Positions 1 through 20,217 of a stretch of 64,000 nucleotides of DNA are shown here, one piece after another (position 1 is the first letter of the stretch; every line of letters begins with the position of its first letter). The notes below the pieces were generated by a model, which worked only from the letters and a program-made list of their open reading frames with translations, made no database searches and had not been told where the DNA came from. The stretch comes from Echinococcus granulosus (taxonomy: Eukaryota > Platyhelminthes > Cestoda > Cyclophyllidea > Taeniidae). The stretch is from contig NW_020170392.1 in the NCBI RefSeq assembly GCF_000524195.1, forward strand, positions 355,069 to 419,068, given 5' to 3'. A program made the position numbers and the translations under genes.

Positions 1-6498
<6,498 letters not shown>

Positions 6499-7600
6499 AT
6501 GCAATCTACTTTTTCCTTAACTCGTAATACCCGTTGTGTGCCTGTAATGCCTTTTGTGTCGTGGTTCTGAGTCACTCTAGGGATTCTGTATTTGGCATTG
6601 ATTGTGTCTAGACCACCTCGGTGCGAATACCTCGTCTAGTTTCAAGTTGTCGATGCGTGGTGACGAATGTAAGCTGTACATACAATATAGCAGATTGTGT
6701 AATGCCTTACTAAAACAATTTGTTCTGATGGTTGATGAAGATTGTTCTTTGACTACTAGACACTAGTGAGGGCACAAACCGTTGTAACCTACAGTTCATC
6801 AGCTTTATGGCTGCATGCAGTGCTTGCTGGATACCTGCAGTGGGACTTTTTACGCCTTGATTCACCTCCGGTAGTCTAGTTCAGAGGTGGTGTAGAAAAT
6901 TAAGCCATGTGGGTACAGTAATGTAGTACAATACTTGGACCTTTCACTTCCAAAATCATAATTAATGTTTGTAAGATCGGAATTTGCAGACTTCGCTGGC
7001 GGTGCTGCATTGTGAGACGTCCCGCTTGAATTTATCAAGACATCCTCTGTTACAGCACGGCCATCAAGCAGCATTAGAGCTAGGCGACACAAAGTATCTA
7101 TACCGGAACTGGTGTGTGCTTCGAGACTTGTTTTTACTTTGACAAGACATGGCGTAAGAAATCGGACCAGGAGACTTTCAAGACTGCGTGTTCGGTAAAT
7201 CCTACCACCGAACCTGGTCGGCCCGTTGTGAAGTCTAGAGATAAGTTTGGAATTTTTTGAGCCGCAACCAACTTACCGAAAACAATAAGTGATAGTTCGC
7301 CGATGCGAACGTAACATTCGTTGCGTTCACTCTTGTTGTCTACTGAACGCAAACACTTGCAGATAAAAGAACCGAACGGTAGCATGGCTGAAACGGAGGC
7401 ACTAATGACCAAGTGTAACATCCCATCACCGGTAATTCAAAATGAATCTAGTGAGGAATGCCAACCCAATAGAAAAAAAAAACAAATCTAAACATGCGAA
7501 ATGCAGAGCAACACCAAAATTGGTATGTATTCCAGATATCTCATCCATTTTGACAAAGTACAATATATTAAAATAGAAATTTTTCCAAAGAGAAGTAGGC
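6499..7600. other. 3' flank between DDX42 and a convergent small gene
   Basis: This stretch follows the DDX42 stop and should hold its 3' UTR and that of the convergent minus-strand gene ending at 7601. Two minus-strand open frames (about 6862-7092 and 7134-7421) look partly codon-like but share no recognisable domain and have no convincing splice joining them, so no gene is called. Confidence 0.4.
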
Positions 7601-8603
7601 TTATTTGCTGGAATCTGCGGTTGGCGGTTCATTACACATGCAGTCCAGTGTGGATTGCAGCTTTTCAGCCGATATAATCGGGTTCTGTTAAAGGAAAAGA
7701 CACAGCTAAGCAAGCAGAGTAGTACATGAGGGCAAATAAGGCCTGAGCTCAATCACTAGGAGGGCAAGGATGGCGAAGATTAATTACTGCTTCCATCAAG
7801 TTGTTGAAAAACGTACGACTTAATAAACCTACGGAACATTTTGTCTAGAGGTAAATGTGCATAAGGATGAGGAGAATCCTAACTGATTTCCAGGGCTATC
7901 ATTAACGCAACAAAAAGAGCAGACTGTACAACTCTGCTAAACTAGCTTTGTGAACGTACATGAAACGAATTGACCAGAACCTTCCGCCTTTTGCGTTCTT
8001 TCTCATCGCTTGCTGGAAGCACGATCGAATCGGCTTTCTCCAAATTCTTCATGCATGCTTCTACAATCGTAATAATATCCTTCGCCTGACTTTTGTTAAC
8101 GCTATTGGCAGTAGAAAAAGTCTGGAAAACAAAGAGAAGATTCAGTGTGAGACGATATATTCCGTCGACTAACAAGCAAAACATAACCAATGCACACACT
8201 ATTAAAGATGAGGTAAGGTATAACAGTTAAGATCGCCAAAATTACTTACTTATGCCTGGGCAATTCATTTACCAAAAACATGGAAAAAGGGGGCCAATAA
8301 TAGAGCGTGCTAAGGTGATCCGTAGCATTATCGCGACAAAATAAAACAGGGTACTGCAAATATTCGCAAAAAATGCAACTGTTTGTAACTAAAAAAGTTA
8401 ACAAACCATTTTTTAATTGCAAAATAGAAAGTTTATTTCTAATGCTTTAAAATTTGTTTAGGCATTTGTGGCATTCAATTTGTTAATATAAGCATTTAAC
8501 TTTGCGCTTACTTTGAATTCCCTGGCTTGAGGCTTTGTTTTGCCGATCGGCAGCCTGCCTTTCCAGTTCGGTCGGTGCTTACAACGCGACTTTCGCTTAT
8601 CTA
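7601..8603 (-). CDS. small basic protein, three exons, possibly RBIS/C8orf59-like (5' end unresolved)
   Basis: Three minus-strand exons with good sites join in one frame: 8512-8603 (acceptor before 8603, donor GTAAGC), 7960-8121 (acceptor TTTTCCAG, donor GTACGT) and 7601-7684 (acceptor CTTTAACAG, ending in TAA at 7603-7601). The product is about 112 residues without its start. A lysine/arginine-rich N-terminal part (KRKSRCKHRPNWKGR, KTKPQAREFK) precedes a predicted helix (KSQAKDIITIVEACMKNLEK) and an ERKRRK patch. The pattern of a basic start, a KTKP segment and a C-terminal PIISAEKLQ block recalls RBIS (C8orf59), a ribosome-biogenesis factor of about 100 residues, but this is an eye comparison only. 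The first exon must lie above 8603 and contribute one base of a split codon; I could not place it. Gene reality is moderately supported, identity weakly. Confidence 0.45.
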
Positions 8604-9370
8604 CTGTGAAATAAAGGAATTAGGGAGCTTTTTGTGTGCCTAATGATTTGCTATGGTGGCTATTGCAACTATTATTGAGAAATATTTCCTTAAGCCCAGA
8701 CCATTTGGGAATTTGAAGCATGGTGTTGAAATTCTATTAGATGTTTCCTTGGTTTTTAGTTTTTTGAGCTTTGGCATACATTGTAAGCATCTTTATTGTA
8801 GCATTCTTCCCTTTTGACTCACGGAGTTGGTGTAGTATAATTGCTTTATGTCGAAAATGCAAATGTGGTTAATAGGGCATTTGTTCAACTTTTATTCCTT
8901 TCCGATACTTACTAGTTAGCATTCTATTTTTGTTATTCTGTATCCTAAAATAGTAAATATGTGGTCTTTTTGCTGTCAATCTTGGTTGTTTTGTGCACCG
9001 TTTAGGAATCTGACTTTTCCAATGGCATGTTACTGCCTTTTTCAACCCTTACTTCTCTTTGGATTTAATTGTTGGGGTTTTGTTGGACTTGGTGCTTTCA
9101 TTGTACTTATGGACCTAGTTCCTTTCGCAAATTATAATTATTGTTGGATGAAACGATTAATCTAATGCAAGTTCCTAAATAGGTCCTTTAGGCATGATAT
9201 TATGATCCCTTTTAGAATACTTTGAAATTCATGAGCAGATGACTGTAGCATTTATTTATGTCACGTAAATACCACGATTTTTCGTACTTTATATTAGCTC
9301 AAAAAGTTTAGCAATAGTCGCATTATGTGTGCAAACCGTATGACTTTTTCAACAGCTTTCTTCTTTTTAG
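8604..9370. other. intergenic between divergent genes
   Basis: The stretch lies between the minus-strand small gene and the plus-strand ARHGAP gene, so promoters or first exons of both may sit here. An acceptor-like TTCTTTTTAG ends at 9370, which leaves open a further upstream ARHGAP exon. A 68-residue hydrophobic plus frame at 8959-9165 has no homology that I recognise and is not called. Confidence 0.4.
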
Positions 9371-9394
9371 ACCCTTGAAATCATATATTGTTCA

Positions 9395-12300
9395 ATGGAA
9401 ACAACTGATACGCCTAAAGGTGATGGTGAGTATATACTCCGATTCTTGTTTTAATGGCCTTAAGAGCACCACATTAGAACTCCATATATTATGTTAAATT
9501 TGTTATTCTCTGAACTCTCTTTTGTCACCTGTACTTTTAATTCATCAATATGTGTGGGTACGTGCTAGGAATATTATTCACTAATTCTTCGTCATTATAT
9601 GGTCCCAATATGGCTGCACAAACAACCCGCTTCCATTATCATTTCTTCATAGACATTAATGAACTAAGTGTATGCCATTGTTTACGCGTATTTGACGAGC
9701 CTCTTTACTCTCTATTTTGACTTATAGATGAACCAATTTCGCGATCCTTACCTCAACCGGAATACTCAAACATCGAAAGTCAAAGTGCCTCTTCGAGTAT
9801 TGAGCAAAGGGGTTCAAGTGACAAGTTCCCTGCTGGCTTTAGATCAGCTTTTCATTCCTCTCACAGCTTAACATTACCTAAGAAGCCAAGTAATTTTTAT
9901 TTCTGATTTTCCACAATTGCGTTATAGTTTGGGGTCGCGTTTATTCATCTAGATTTTGTAATCGTTGATTATGGCATCCGCTGCCGTCCGCGCCTACTTG
10001 AACTAACCTGGTGTTGAAACGGCTATCATAGTAATCTTTCGTGCCTGCTGCTCTCGCAAGCTAATCTGAGGTCATCAGTCCCATTTGCGCGTAATATTCT
10101 CGTAACGTAGCCTCTGGTTTTAAACTACTACGTTTTGGGCCACATGGACACTAATGGTTAAAACGTTAACAATAAATTAATTTTTTACAGCCTGAAATTG
10201 GTTTGCCTTTTTACGTGCTCTTGAAAAGCAAATTAAGTGCATTACTATTTAGTTTGCTATTTTTTTGATCTCCATATTCCTCCTCCTTCCTTTTAGTGTT
10301 TGAATATTTGGATTTGATAGACTTCCATCTGTCCCCATAATATTGCCTCGGGAAAGGCCACTTGATACTAACGATTGCTGACTCCATGTGTGGTTGGTCT
10401 AAAACACTATCGCCTAAAATAATCACCTGCTACATTTGCCACAGCTCAAATTCCACCTCCCGTGCCTTCGGCCTCGGTGAGGCCGGACTGCCCAAGCCTC
10501 TCCTCCGCCGTCTCCGCCACCCCTCTCCTAATGGCTCCCCCCAAACCTCCCCGCGCGAATGCCAAATCGATGGGTTCGAAAAAGGGAAAACCTTTCGAAA
10601 GCTTCAACGCCTATGACGTCGTGAGTTACCTTTTTATCTACGGCATCTACTTGACTTAGCTATGCTGCCACCTGCTTTACGCGTTATGCAAGGCGATCAT
10701 TATGCATCTTTTTATAGATTCCAACTTTATTTATGTGTCTAAAATGCTATTTTGGCAGGAACAGAAGCAGTTCTTTACTCCTAAGTAGGTTTATGATAAT
10801 AACTAAATGAGACTGTGAGCTGGGTCTTACTTTTCTGCCCTTCCTGTTAATTGTAATTTGCCACTTTAGCATTTAACTGGGAAATCTGTTGTTGATCCCC
10901 CGGGACTCGTTTCATTTCACACGAAATAGCATTTCTATTTCAGCTTTAGTTGCGTACCTATGAAAATAATCCTTTGTTTTACAGATTTTTGAATCCTAGA
11001 AAGAATCAACGCCATTTATTGGTTTGCCAGCCCACTTTGTTTTTAATTCTTGCAGCATGAAAAAAACCAAGTATATCCCCAAAATTGGTGCTCTTTATGC
11101 TGTTAAATTAAACAGGTACAGTAGTTTATTTCGAAGTCATTTTGCACCTAAGGTCCGCAGACGCCTGTGCTACCAGTCAGAATGAGTGATGGGTCATTGA
11201 CAGACATGTCACTGCACCTCGTTTTTATGGATGTAAAATTCCTCTGTCAGTGTGGTGTACATCCGAAATAGTAACCGAATCTTTGTTAGTAAAAGCCTCA
11301 TTCGTTGCTTTCGTACCGTTGTCACTGTCGCGTGAACTCGGGTATTACTCATCCACGATCGGTCGTGTGTGTATGCCAAAAGTCCAGGCACGTGCAAAAC
11401 CCCACGCCTACGTGAAAATGTGCTTTGTCAACAAACCCATTATTCATAGATGACCGAGTCATGCGTTTACGCGTGCACACGATAGCAGTGGATCCGTCTT
11501 TTCGTCACCTACCGTCAGGCAAGGACGACGAAGAAGACAACACATTAGCACTTTCAACCACAGGGATGGTGACCATGCTGCTAACGACAATGATATTTAG
11601 CCAACAGATGAGAAATGGAAATGAATTGGGTTCTCATGCCAGTACCTGTTGAGTGGGTTGCTGGTAGAGCTGTCTTGTTTTTTTGTCTACTCCAGTGTAA
11701 ATCTACTCTTCTTGTTTAGTCACGAGTTTACTTAGTTTTTCAATGTGTAATGTACTTTTCCCACTTTACTGCTGCAAGGAGGATCAGCAGCAAAAGGACG
11801 ATCAACAACGCAAAAGCCCATCACCTTCGCAGCAGAAGAATATCCGAATGCGGCATCCTGGAGGCTGGGTGGAGAAAACTGACGACGATGGAAATAGTCT
11901 CTACATCCATCCCGAGTCGACAGATCAGGTAGTGAGTTGGTTTCAGCTCTGACCTGCGCCACTGTGGTGCCTTATTAATTCATCGAGAGATGTGCCACTC
12001 ATATCTGTTAATCTTTGCTACCAAAATCGCTCCCTCTTCTTTTTGTGATTGTGCATCTTTATGTTGCGTCACATGCTGGATATGTAAAATTTACATCCAT
12101 TTTAATAGAGCCTACCTTTTGGGCTCTGTAAACCGTGCTTGGTAATTTCATCACTATATGCTCACCGAATTCGTATGGGTGCCGCCAACATTGTTTTTGT
12201 CAGAGTTTGCGTACCTGATGCCGAGACCTTCCTTTCTGCTTCGATCTTAACTTGCCTCATCCTTATTACTTTGTGTTCTACAGATTAAGGTGATTGCTTG

Positions 12301-15300
12301 CCCTTTCCCTACGTGACTGCTAAATATGGGTTCTGGCAAGGGCCATTTTGGCAATTAGCTTGATCACGTCACGTGACTGAAGGTGGTGCATTTTAACTCT
12401 TTTCTTAACAAAGCATCTCATACACGTCATGATCACGGTGTTTCGTAGCCAAGGGTTAGGCAATTTGGTCATTCAATTCATTTCGTTTTCATGTTTCTTT
12501 TTTGCGTAATTTTTTACAGTGGGTTAAGGCGGTAAGTGTCAACGGTGAAACCTATTTCTACGAGAAGACCTCGCGCAGATCCGCCTGGGTTCTCCCTATA
12601 GTGGAGCCGCGAAATGTCGCCATCGAACCTGCGTCGTGCAGACGACCAACGAGTACGATTGGCGAACTTTTTTCAGCCCCTGTCACCTGTTTCAGCCCGG
12701 GAACCATCAACACCATCGATCTTAGCGAGGCTCAGGCCAAATTTGGTGCTCGAAAAACTCCCGTCTGTGTGGGTTTTCTTATTATTTAATCTCTAATCAT
12801 CTCCTTTAGCCTCTTTGAAGTTTTTGAGAGGCAGGTTTAATGGTGAATATTGTTGACATAGGTGTTTTGAACAGGGTGCCTTGACGCTAACTTGAAAGCT
12901 GAATCAGGGCTCTTGCAATTGGATAAATAGCCAAAGCGACTGTCAGTGTCATTATTGATACTCCCACCGTTTAGCTAATTTAAGAAGTCTTTCACTAACC
13001 TGTATTACTTGTAGAAAAGCGGTGACAATCTTTCGACAATATCTGCACAAGATGACGGCTCAAGCCGATTCTACCGGGTCTCAAAGGATCACATTACTGG
13101 ACCTATTGAAAACAAGATTCGTGTAAGCCGTCACTTTGAATGCTCTTAGATATTCCGACACTTTATGCAATGCTGCTAACTCTTCCAAAATCACGATGTC
13201 GTTGATTTAGGCGACGGAGCGACGGGGCCAAGTAAATTTTACCAAATACTCGGCAAACGGAGTTTCCCTTCCCAAGAAGTGGATTCCCTCAATCCTTGTT
13301 CTCATTGGCCCAACTCTCTATGTCTATAAGGATTCGAAAGCGCAAGTAAGTCCTCGCCCTATTGCTGATTTTCTCAGAGAAATGTGGGATTTGAAGAACC
13401 ACAGTTTTATTTGATTCTGAAAGAAATCACACTGGCATGATTTTTAGTCAATGTCTGTAAACACGGGGGTGTTAGTTTGGATTGTCTTTTCGCCTGTTTC
13501 CGCCGTTCTCTTTACCGTGGAGGTGAAAGCGTCCTTTCTTCAAAGTATTAAAATTATTGTACTACACAAAAAGTATGTCTTCTTTACAAATCCTTTTTTT
13601 TTCTTTCTTTGAGTCAAGCATCTTTCGAGGGAGTCATTTTATACTTACTGTCATTTTCATTCGTATGAACCATGAGAATAAACAATGTCATGTACAATAT
13701 TAAAGCAATTACTCTTTATTACCCAAGAACTTGAATGCCACTTTCTTCTTTCCCTTCCGCTAATTTAAATTCCCAGCAGCCCGCTGCAGCGTCTCTAGAT
13801 CCTGCGAAATCGATTGGGATGGTCTCACCAAGAGGTAGCGCAAAAATGTCCGATTCAGGAATAAAATTCTTCAACTTCCTTTCTGTAAGCCCAAAGTGAA
13901 GCATTAGCCCTCCCGCCCCTTCCCTCCACTATGCCCCTCTCCACTTAACCAGCCGCATACCACGGTCCCTGCTAACCCGCCTTTTGCTCGAGTCGTGATG
14001 CTTTTGCGCATTTACTTTCAGCTTCACATTTCCCATCCGGGCGAATCCTTTTCTTGGTTATGCGTTTATCAGTGTGATACTTCTTCTCCCACTGCTGCTG
14101 GAATAGGATTTACTGATAGCTTAGTGCTCGATCATTTTGCCCTCGGGTATTCTCAGTTACAATCCCAATGTTAGTATCGTGCTTCTTCCTATCTTATCCA
14201 GAAGTGCTGATTTCGTAATAAATACATGCATTTCTTTATCCATCACTATTTGTGCTCCTAGTGTCTTTCATGGGAAAGCTTCCAGAAAGATGAAGCCTAG
14301 TTTTTGAAATTATTACTACATGATCTCCCACTAAGTATCTCAGCCCAAAGGGGAATGCGTCATTCCCAGTGTTTGAATTCAACTACGCGTAATTTTTTGT
14401 CGAAACGCTTCCTTCCATGGAGCATTTATTGTCGTTTCCCTTAAAATGGGAAGTTTGTTTCTCCTTTATCGCCGGATCTGCGTTTTGAGGCCAGCGGAGT
14501 ATCGGTGTCGCCACTCCATTGAATTTCACTTTCTGGCCATCGGTGCACGTCTGAAATGCTTCCGATTTTTGCTTTTTTGGTGTTTGCTTTCCTTACTAAC
14601 CTGTTGTGGTATTCTTATGCGTAGAAAGAGCGCTGAACTATGGCGTTCCCCTCACTTCTGATAACTCTCCATTTGGATTTCAGAAGGGCTCTTGCATATC
14701 GGGCAAACCGGAACTGGAGTCGCACGTGAAACACCTCCATATTTCTCCCGCCGACAAGACTCATACCACTCGCGAGCATACCTTCGTGGTAAGTAAGGCA
14801 CTTGCCCTTATTCCTCCCTCGTCATCTTTTTATCGTCCCGACGTACTTACAACCCCATATGCGCTTTTTAATTACCCCAGCCAGCGCAGAAGGCCTATTG
14901 CAGCTTGAGAGAATGTAGGAACTCCCTACTTTTCTTCTCAAGTTTACCTGATCAAACATAACTTGTGCTGTAGATTTGGTAAATGACTTACAAGTAAATT
15001 TGATCTCTGGAGGTGCGCAGTTTGATTCAGTGAAAGTTTACAGCCTCATATGCATATACTACTTGAAATTCCGGCTAAACGGATCTATCCGATGCTGCAT
15101 TTGAGCGATCAAACAAATTGTGAATTCTGTTATATTTATTTGTGCTGCTGTATCTACTATTCACCACCTCTCGGCATCACTTTGCGCTTGCCGCCTTTCC
15201 CTATGGGGTGTGCTTAGGGTCCTACCCTCTGAAATGCAAACAAAATTTTGTATTATCTGAGAATCCTGCATTAATTCGAAAACCTGAAAACGAGCCTTTT

Positions 15301-18300
15301 GGGAGATTTTTTATGCAATTTTGCTTTTAGTGCGATGTTCAAACATCACGTTGTGGGACCCTGGCTAATGCCAAATTCTTGTTCTACAAAACTACACAAT
15401 CATATGTGTATAACCACCTCTCTTCTATGTCGATCGCATTATAAGCACAAGTAATGCAAGGGTAGAATAGAATTAGAATAAAAGTAATGCAACAGTCTGG
15501 AACTCTGAGTTGCTCCTCTAAAGGCCTTTGTATAGAAATCAGGGGGCAAATACCCGAAAATAGTGTTAACGAAATATTCGTTACAAAAGGCCGTAGTGTT
15601 TTGCTGCTAGGAGGTCTTGAGGAATTTGCAGCTACAGGGCTACGATGGGATGCGGTTGGGAGGTTTTAGGCCCTTCCGCTTGAGCAGCAAGCACTGCGAA
15701 GGAATGCGGGAAAGGCGTACACTCAATCACTAGCACATCACCACGTGCACTTTTGCCTGTCCTCCTATCGCCTCATTTGCCCTAGTATTCTGCATCATGC
15801 TCTTTCGTGCCTAGGCTGTGTTTGCACTATTACGGAGCACTGTCCTGAATAACTCATCACCACAACTACTATCAGCAGTACTGCCTCTTCAATTACTATG
15901 CTTTGTTTCATTGAAGCGTGGTTGCTCACTATCGCCAAATCCACACGTGGCTTTTACTCAAATGCATTCGGGTGATGATGACAGGCATGAATTAATAGAC
16001 TTTTCCCTTTCAGTTGAAGGACTTCACTGACTCCGACAATGTGGCCGAATACCTCATCGAAGTGTCTTCCGCGGAGCTTCGAAAAGCCTGGGAAACAGCC
16101 CTTCAGTACTCCCAAGATTTTGTTGTAGGCTTTTTCATTACTGACCTTAATAAAAATAATGCCATAGCTAAGCTCTTCTTGATTCTGTAAAGGTTTGTGT
16201 CATTACCTGTCCATAAGAGCTGAGGCCTTTTAAACTAACCTTATTTTACTGTTCTTCCTTTTTCAGAAGGAAGACCGATTCGACAGAAGGGCTCTCTCCA
16301 CTCGTAAGTCCACTTTCATAGTGCTGCGCCATCCTCTACCATTAAATGTTATAGTTAACCGTGTCTGTCTAGCCCCTTAGTCACTAAATCTTGTCATTTT
16401 AGATAAGCAATTAAGCCACATTAATTTCTTTAATGACCATTAAAGGACGTTCTGACGCTAGAGCTGCCTTTGCGACGTTATAGCTGTCCCCTTTTGATAT
16501 CCTTGACCCTATTGACAGCCTGTCAAAATGAGTATTCTCTATTTCATCTACTGCTGGTCGAATCTGCATGGACATTTTTATGCTCTTTTCCTCAACAGGC
16601 ATTGGCCATCATTTCAATGCTACTGACTATTTCTTATGTGATATTAACCAAATTTTTTTTTTCAACTCCCCTTTTACCTTTTGACATCTTACAGCTTATC
16701 AAATGCTTTGCTCTGGTGATGTTTTGTGATCGGTTAGGTTAACCACGGTTATAGAGAGCTCGATTGGTGCATTAATTTACATTGATGGAGTTTTTTACTA
16801 GCTGTGAGCTTCTTTTCTTTGTGTCAGGTCCGCCACCCAACGTTGATCAAAAGGTGGTCGTGATGCTTCGTGAATTCTTCCGCAAACGGCCCACCTTGGA
16901 GAGCATTCGCGAAGCAGGCATCCTTCAAAGTGAGCTTCCCTCCCCATCGTTGCTATTTGTCAAATTATTTTGAAAAGGAGTGCATTAAAAGCGTCTAACT
17001 TTCTGCTGATGCCAACGACTACAGGTTTTTGCGAATTATATCGACGCCTAGAACCAACCAGTATGTTGGTGTCTGTTTTTGTCTGCAAATTGATGTTTGT
17101 TCTGTAGGAAGTTGGTTATTTTCATATTACTACTTTCTGGAGGTTCGAGGGGTTTTGGTTAAGCATGCGTCGACATTTTGCAAATGCTACTGAAATTTGC
17201 TGCTGACGTTAGTTTCAGAGTGGATTTTGATCAACTCCTCATTCCTTTAGATCACGGAATATTGCTTTAACGAAAGATTTACCACTCTAGCTCTTTGGTT
17301 AATCTCGACTAAATTCACACTGTGAAATGTCACGGGTGATAGCACTATCGCAAGAGGCGTCTACCCGTTGAAATTCTTTCCTTAGGCACTGAGTTGGGGC
17401 AAGAATTAGGTGAACGCTGGTTGGAAGTTGAAGTAGAGGGAAATGAAAGTTTTGCTTTACTTGTTTGTGATTAAATGCTAGAGGAATGCATTGTTATTCG
17501 ATGTTGTTCATTAAAAATGCGTGTTGACAGACGGAATTGTTGATAAGGAGTAGTTTGTGGTTGAGCCAAATCCTCTCTGTAAAAGCTACTGGTACCAAAC
17601 AATGCCTTTTGTGTCAATATATCCTTCTTAATGTTCCTTGTTGTGTGTCTTGACTAGATATACCTTTGACTGTACGAGTTAGTGAGGTTTCACTGCCATT
17701 TCGTGCTCGTTAATACTTTAACCAAAAAATTGCGATGAATTGTCTTAATGAGTCTTTAATAGCGACTGAAGCGTTTACTGTCTTGTCCTTCAAAGAGCGG
17801 AATCGCCTTGAATAGGCCAAAAATTTAATTTCGCAAATACCTACTTTTTGACTTAATTTCACAGTTGTTGTTAACAGCAATATAACCTACTTCCGTTGTG
17901 TTCCACTCATAAATGAAGTCTCCGCAACTTGACCTCGTGAATTGTTTATTTCGCTACATCCACTCCACCTACTTAACATGTTTTTCGCTCGGTCCGAATA
18001 TCTGCGTACATATGCCGGAGTAGTAGACTACTGGACCTCAGATTAAGTTCCTCACTTCCCGAGTGTTCCCCTTCCTTTACTGCAATCATCAGTAGATGTG
18101 TAACCCCTAAGCTCACGCTGGCAACAGCCTACACCCACAATCATCGTTAGGGTAGCGAAAATGGAGCTGCGGAAAAAGATTGGATGCTAACCAAAGCCTA
18201 GTTCTCTCTCTGTGTGTATGCAGGCGTGCGAACTCTTTTGCCATCATTGGTAAGGCCCTGTGCTGCATTCGTTCATGCTTGTGTGTTTGCGCGCACGCAT

Positions 18301-19677
18301 GCCTAAACTTGATTGTTTACAAACTTGTGCTTCTACTCACCCAATCGTGGAGTTGTCACTGCTTTGCTTCACCCCCCAAGTTGAGCTGCCATTGTAAACC
18401 CACCCATTCAAATTGACAATGGATTGTCTAACATGGTAGGACAATGCCATTTCAATTAGGGTTCCCAAACCATCGACACGTTTCCTACCAACGTCACATA
18501 TTTGTGACACGCGGTGCAAACAGACTGATTGCGTTTAAAACAGCTAAATATATGCTTTTGACGGGAGTGCAATCAACACCTCCGTGATTCCAGTGGCGAA
18601 GTCATTAAGAACTTGGGTTTCGTAGCCTCTAGTAGCACTCACGAACAGGAACAATATAAGATTATTTGCCCTATCGTTCTGGTTACCCAAAATTTTTTTA
18701 TTTTAAATTCGGGTTGTTCAGATGTCCGTTAAATGAATCATTTTGCTCTTTAGATGAGCCCGTATTCGGTTCAAATCTCATTGAACTGTGCCAAAAGGAG
18801 CAAACTAAGGTGCCAACATTTGTTACACGAGTAATTCTTGCGGTGGAGGCCAGAGGTGAGTATTGCTTCGTCATTCTTCTCCATTTGTCAACCGAGGATT
18901 CTTCGTAATTACCTTTCTCTAAATACCTAGGTCTCGAAACCAGTGGTCTTTATCGCAGGAGTGGCAATGGCGCCGTTATTCAAAAGTTGCGCAATCAAGT
19001 AAATCACAGTAAGTGGTTTTCTCTTCCTTATTGAAAAAAGAGCGTCCTGCATCTGACTTTATTGTCATAGGCGAGTACTCACTGAACTCCGATGAATGGG
19101 ATATCTATGAGCTTTCCGACAGTCTGAAGCTGTTCCTAAGGGAGCTCAAGGAGCCTCTTCTCTTGTACTCACTTTACAGCGATTTCAGTGAGTTTCACCT
19201 GACACCCTACTCCTTTGTACCGTGTCGCAGGGTGGGGGGAGAATTGGGAAGCAGGATTGCATTATGTTGTTTTCTATCTTTAAGAGGACTTTAGCTCCAC
19301 AATGGGTTCAGACTCAGTCGACCAAAATGTCAGCAAAATGCGACGCATTTTGCAGAAATTGCCTGAGTGCCACTACGCAACTGCCAAGTTGATCTTCGAG
19401 CACTTGAGCAAGTAAGTCGGCTTCATTCATTGCAAAGAGCGGTGTTTTTCTCGCACTTCTATGAGCTTCCAACACGCCCACTTTCAGAGTTGCAGCACTG
19501 GAAAGTGCCAACCAGATGAGCGCGAAAAATTTGGCCCTCGTGTTCGGACCGAATATAATGTGGCAGGACACGCCAACTGATGACTATGCCCACTTTCCCA
19601 TCGTTGGCTGCGCGTGCACGGAGTTCATGATCACCAACAACGCCGCTGTATTTGCCCCTTCCACTCAGTTAAACTAA
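9395..19677 (+). CDS. Rho GTPase-activating protein with WW, PH and RhoGAP domains (ARHGAP12/15/27 type)
   Basis: Stimulates GTP hydrolysis by Rho-family GTPases. Seventeen exons: 9395-9425, 9728-9889, 10445-10620, 11779-11928, 12520-12768, 13015-13122, 13211-13345, 13777-13884, 14684-14788, 16014-16124, 16267-16303, 16828-16929, 18754-18855, 18931-19008, 19071-19187, 19285-19411, 19488-19677. They sum to 2088 nt, 695 residues. Order: Ser/Pro-rich N-terminus (IPPPVPSAS, APPKPPRAN); WW-like region (GGWVEKTDDDGNSLYIHP then WVKAVSVNGETYFYEK); PH domain (KKWIPSILVLIGPTLYVYKD to AELRKAWETALQ); RhoGAP domain with the arginine-finger loop SGLYRRSG, LFLRELKEPLL and NLALVFGPNIMW. No SH3 domain, present in some relatives, was found. 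The ATG at 9395 is the first in the frame after a possible acceptor at 9370, so extra 5' exons are possible. Intron 12 is about 1.8 kb. The domain assignment is secure; the exact paralogue is not. Confidence 0.9.
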
Positions 19678-20217
19678 TATTGTACCTACTGTCAAAATAT
19701 TGGTAGAAAAGGCAACAGCCATTGACCCACTGCGACCGTCTTTCAGTGCTCGTCAAGGGGACGTGGAGCGCCACCTCGCCCTCCCCTCCCCTTCTTCTCC
19801 CTTTTCTACACCGCGTTTTATACTGCTTAATCACAATACTTCTCCACTACCTTCTCATGCATCTGTCTGGTTATCACCAATTTTTTGTTATAACAAGGTT
19901 GCGATTATACTTTTACAACGATTGTTACAAAAAGAGAAATGATATCTCTGCAGCTTCCTGCAACAACAACCCATTTGCTCCCTCCTCCCGAAGAAAAAGA
20001 AATAATCTCTAATGTCATAAAAATGTATTCTTTTGCTTATTTTTAGCCCATGTATTCACTTCAAATCTGAAAATTTTAAGTGAGAGCGTACACAGATATA
20101 CATACACACACAATGCACGCAGTAGGTTAAAGGGACAACGTAGGTAAGGAGTAAGAGTGTGATACTATATAGATACAGGAAGCTTTCAAAGGACTGGGAC
20201 TCCCCAATATTTTCGCC
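19678..20217. other. 3' intergenic space between convergent genes, with a short CA-rich tract
   Basis: ARHGAP ends at 19677 (+) and GOLGA7 ends at 20218 (-), so this contains both 3' ends. AATAAT-like polyadenylation candidates follow the ARHGAP stop. A short alternating CA-rich stretch lies near 20097-20113. No coding signal was seen. Confidence 0.5.

Noticed and set aside
6862..7421. Two adjacent minus-strand frames that might be exons of another gene
   Set aside because: No recognised domain, no phase-compatible splice joining them, and they lie in the expected 3' UTR area of DDX42.
8959..9165. Hydrophobic 68-codon plus frame
   Set aside because: Thymine-rich sequence gives Phe/Leu/Cys-rich frames by chance; no homology or splice sites.
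10759..11115. Possible microexon (10759-10784) and exon (11056-11115) in the ARHGAP gene
   Set aside because: Individually well bounded, but together 86 nt, so inclusion would break the WW reading frame unless a third exon compensates.
18180..18416. Frame in the large ARHGAP intron rich in Cys and Val
   Set aside because: Derived from a TGTGTGCGCGC tract; no conserved residues.
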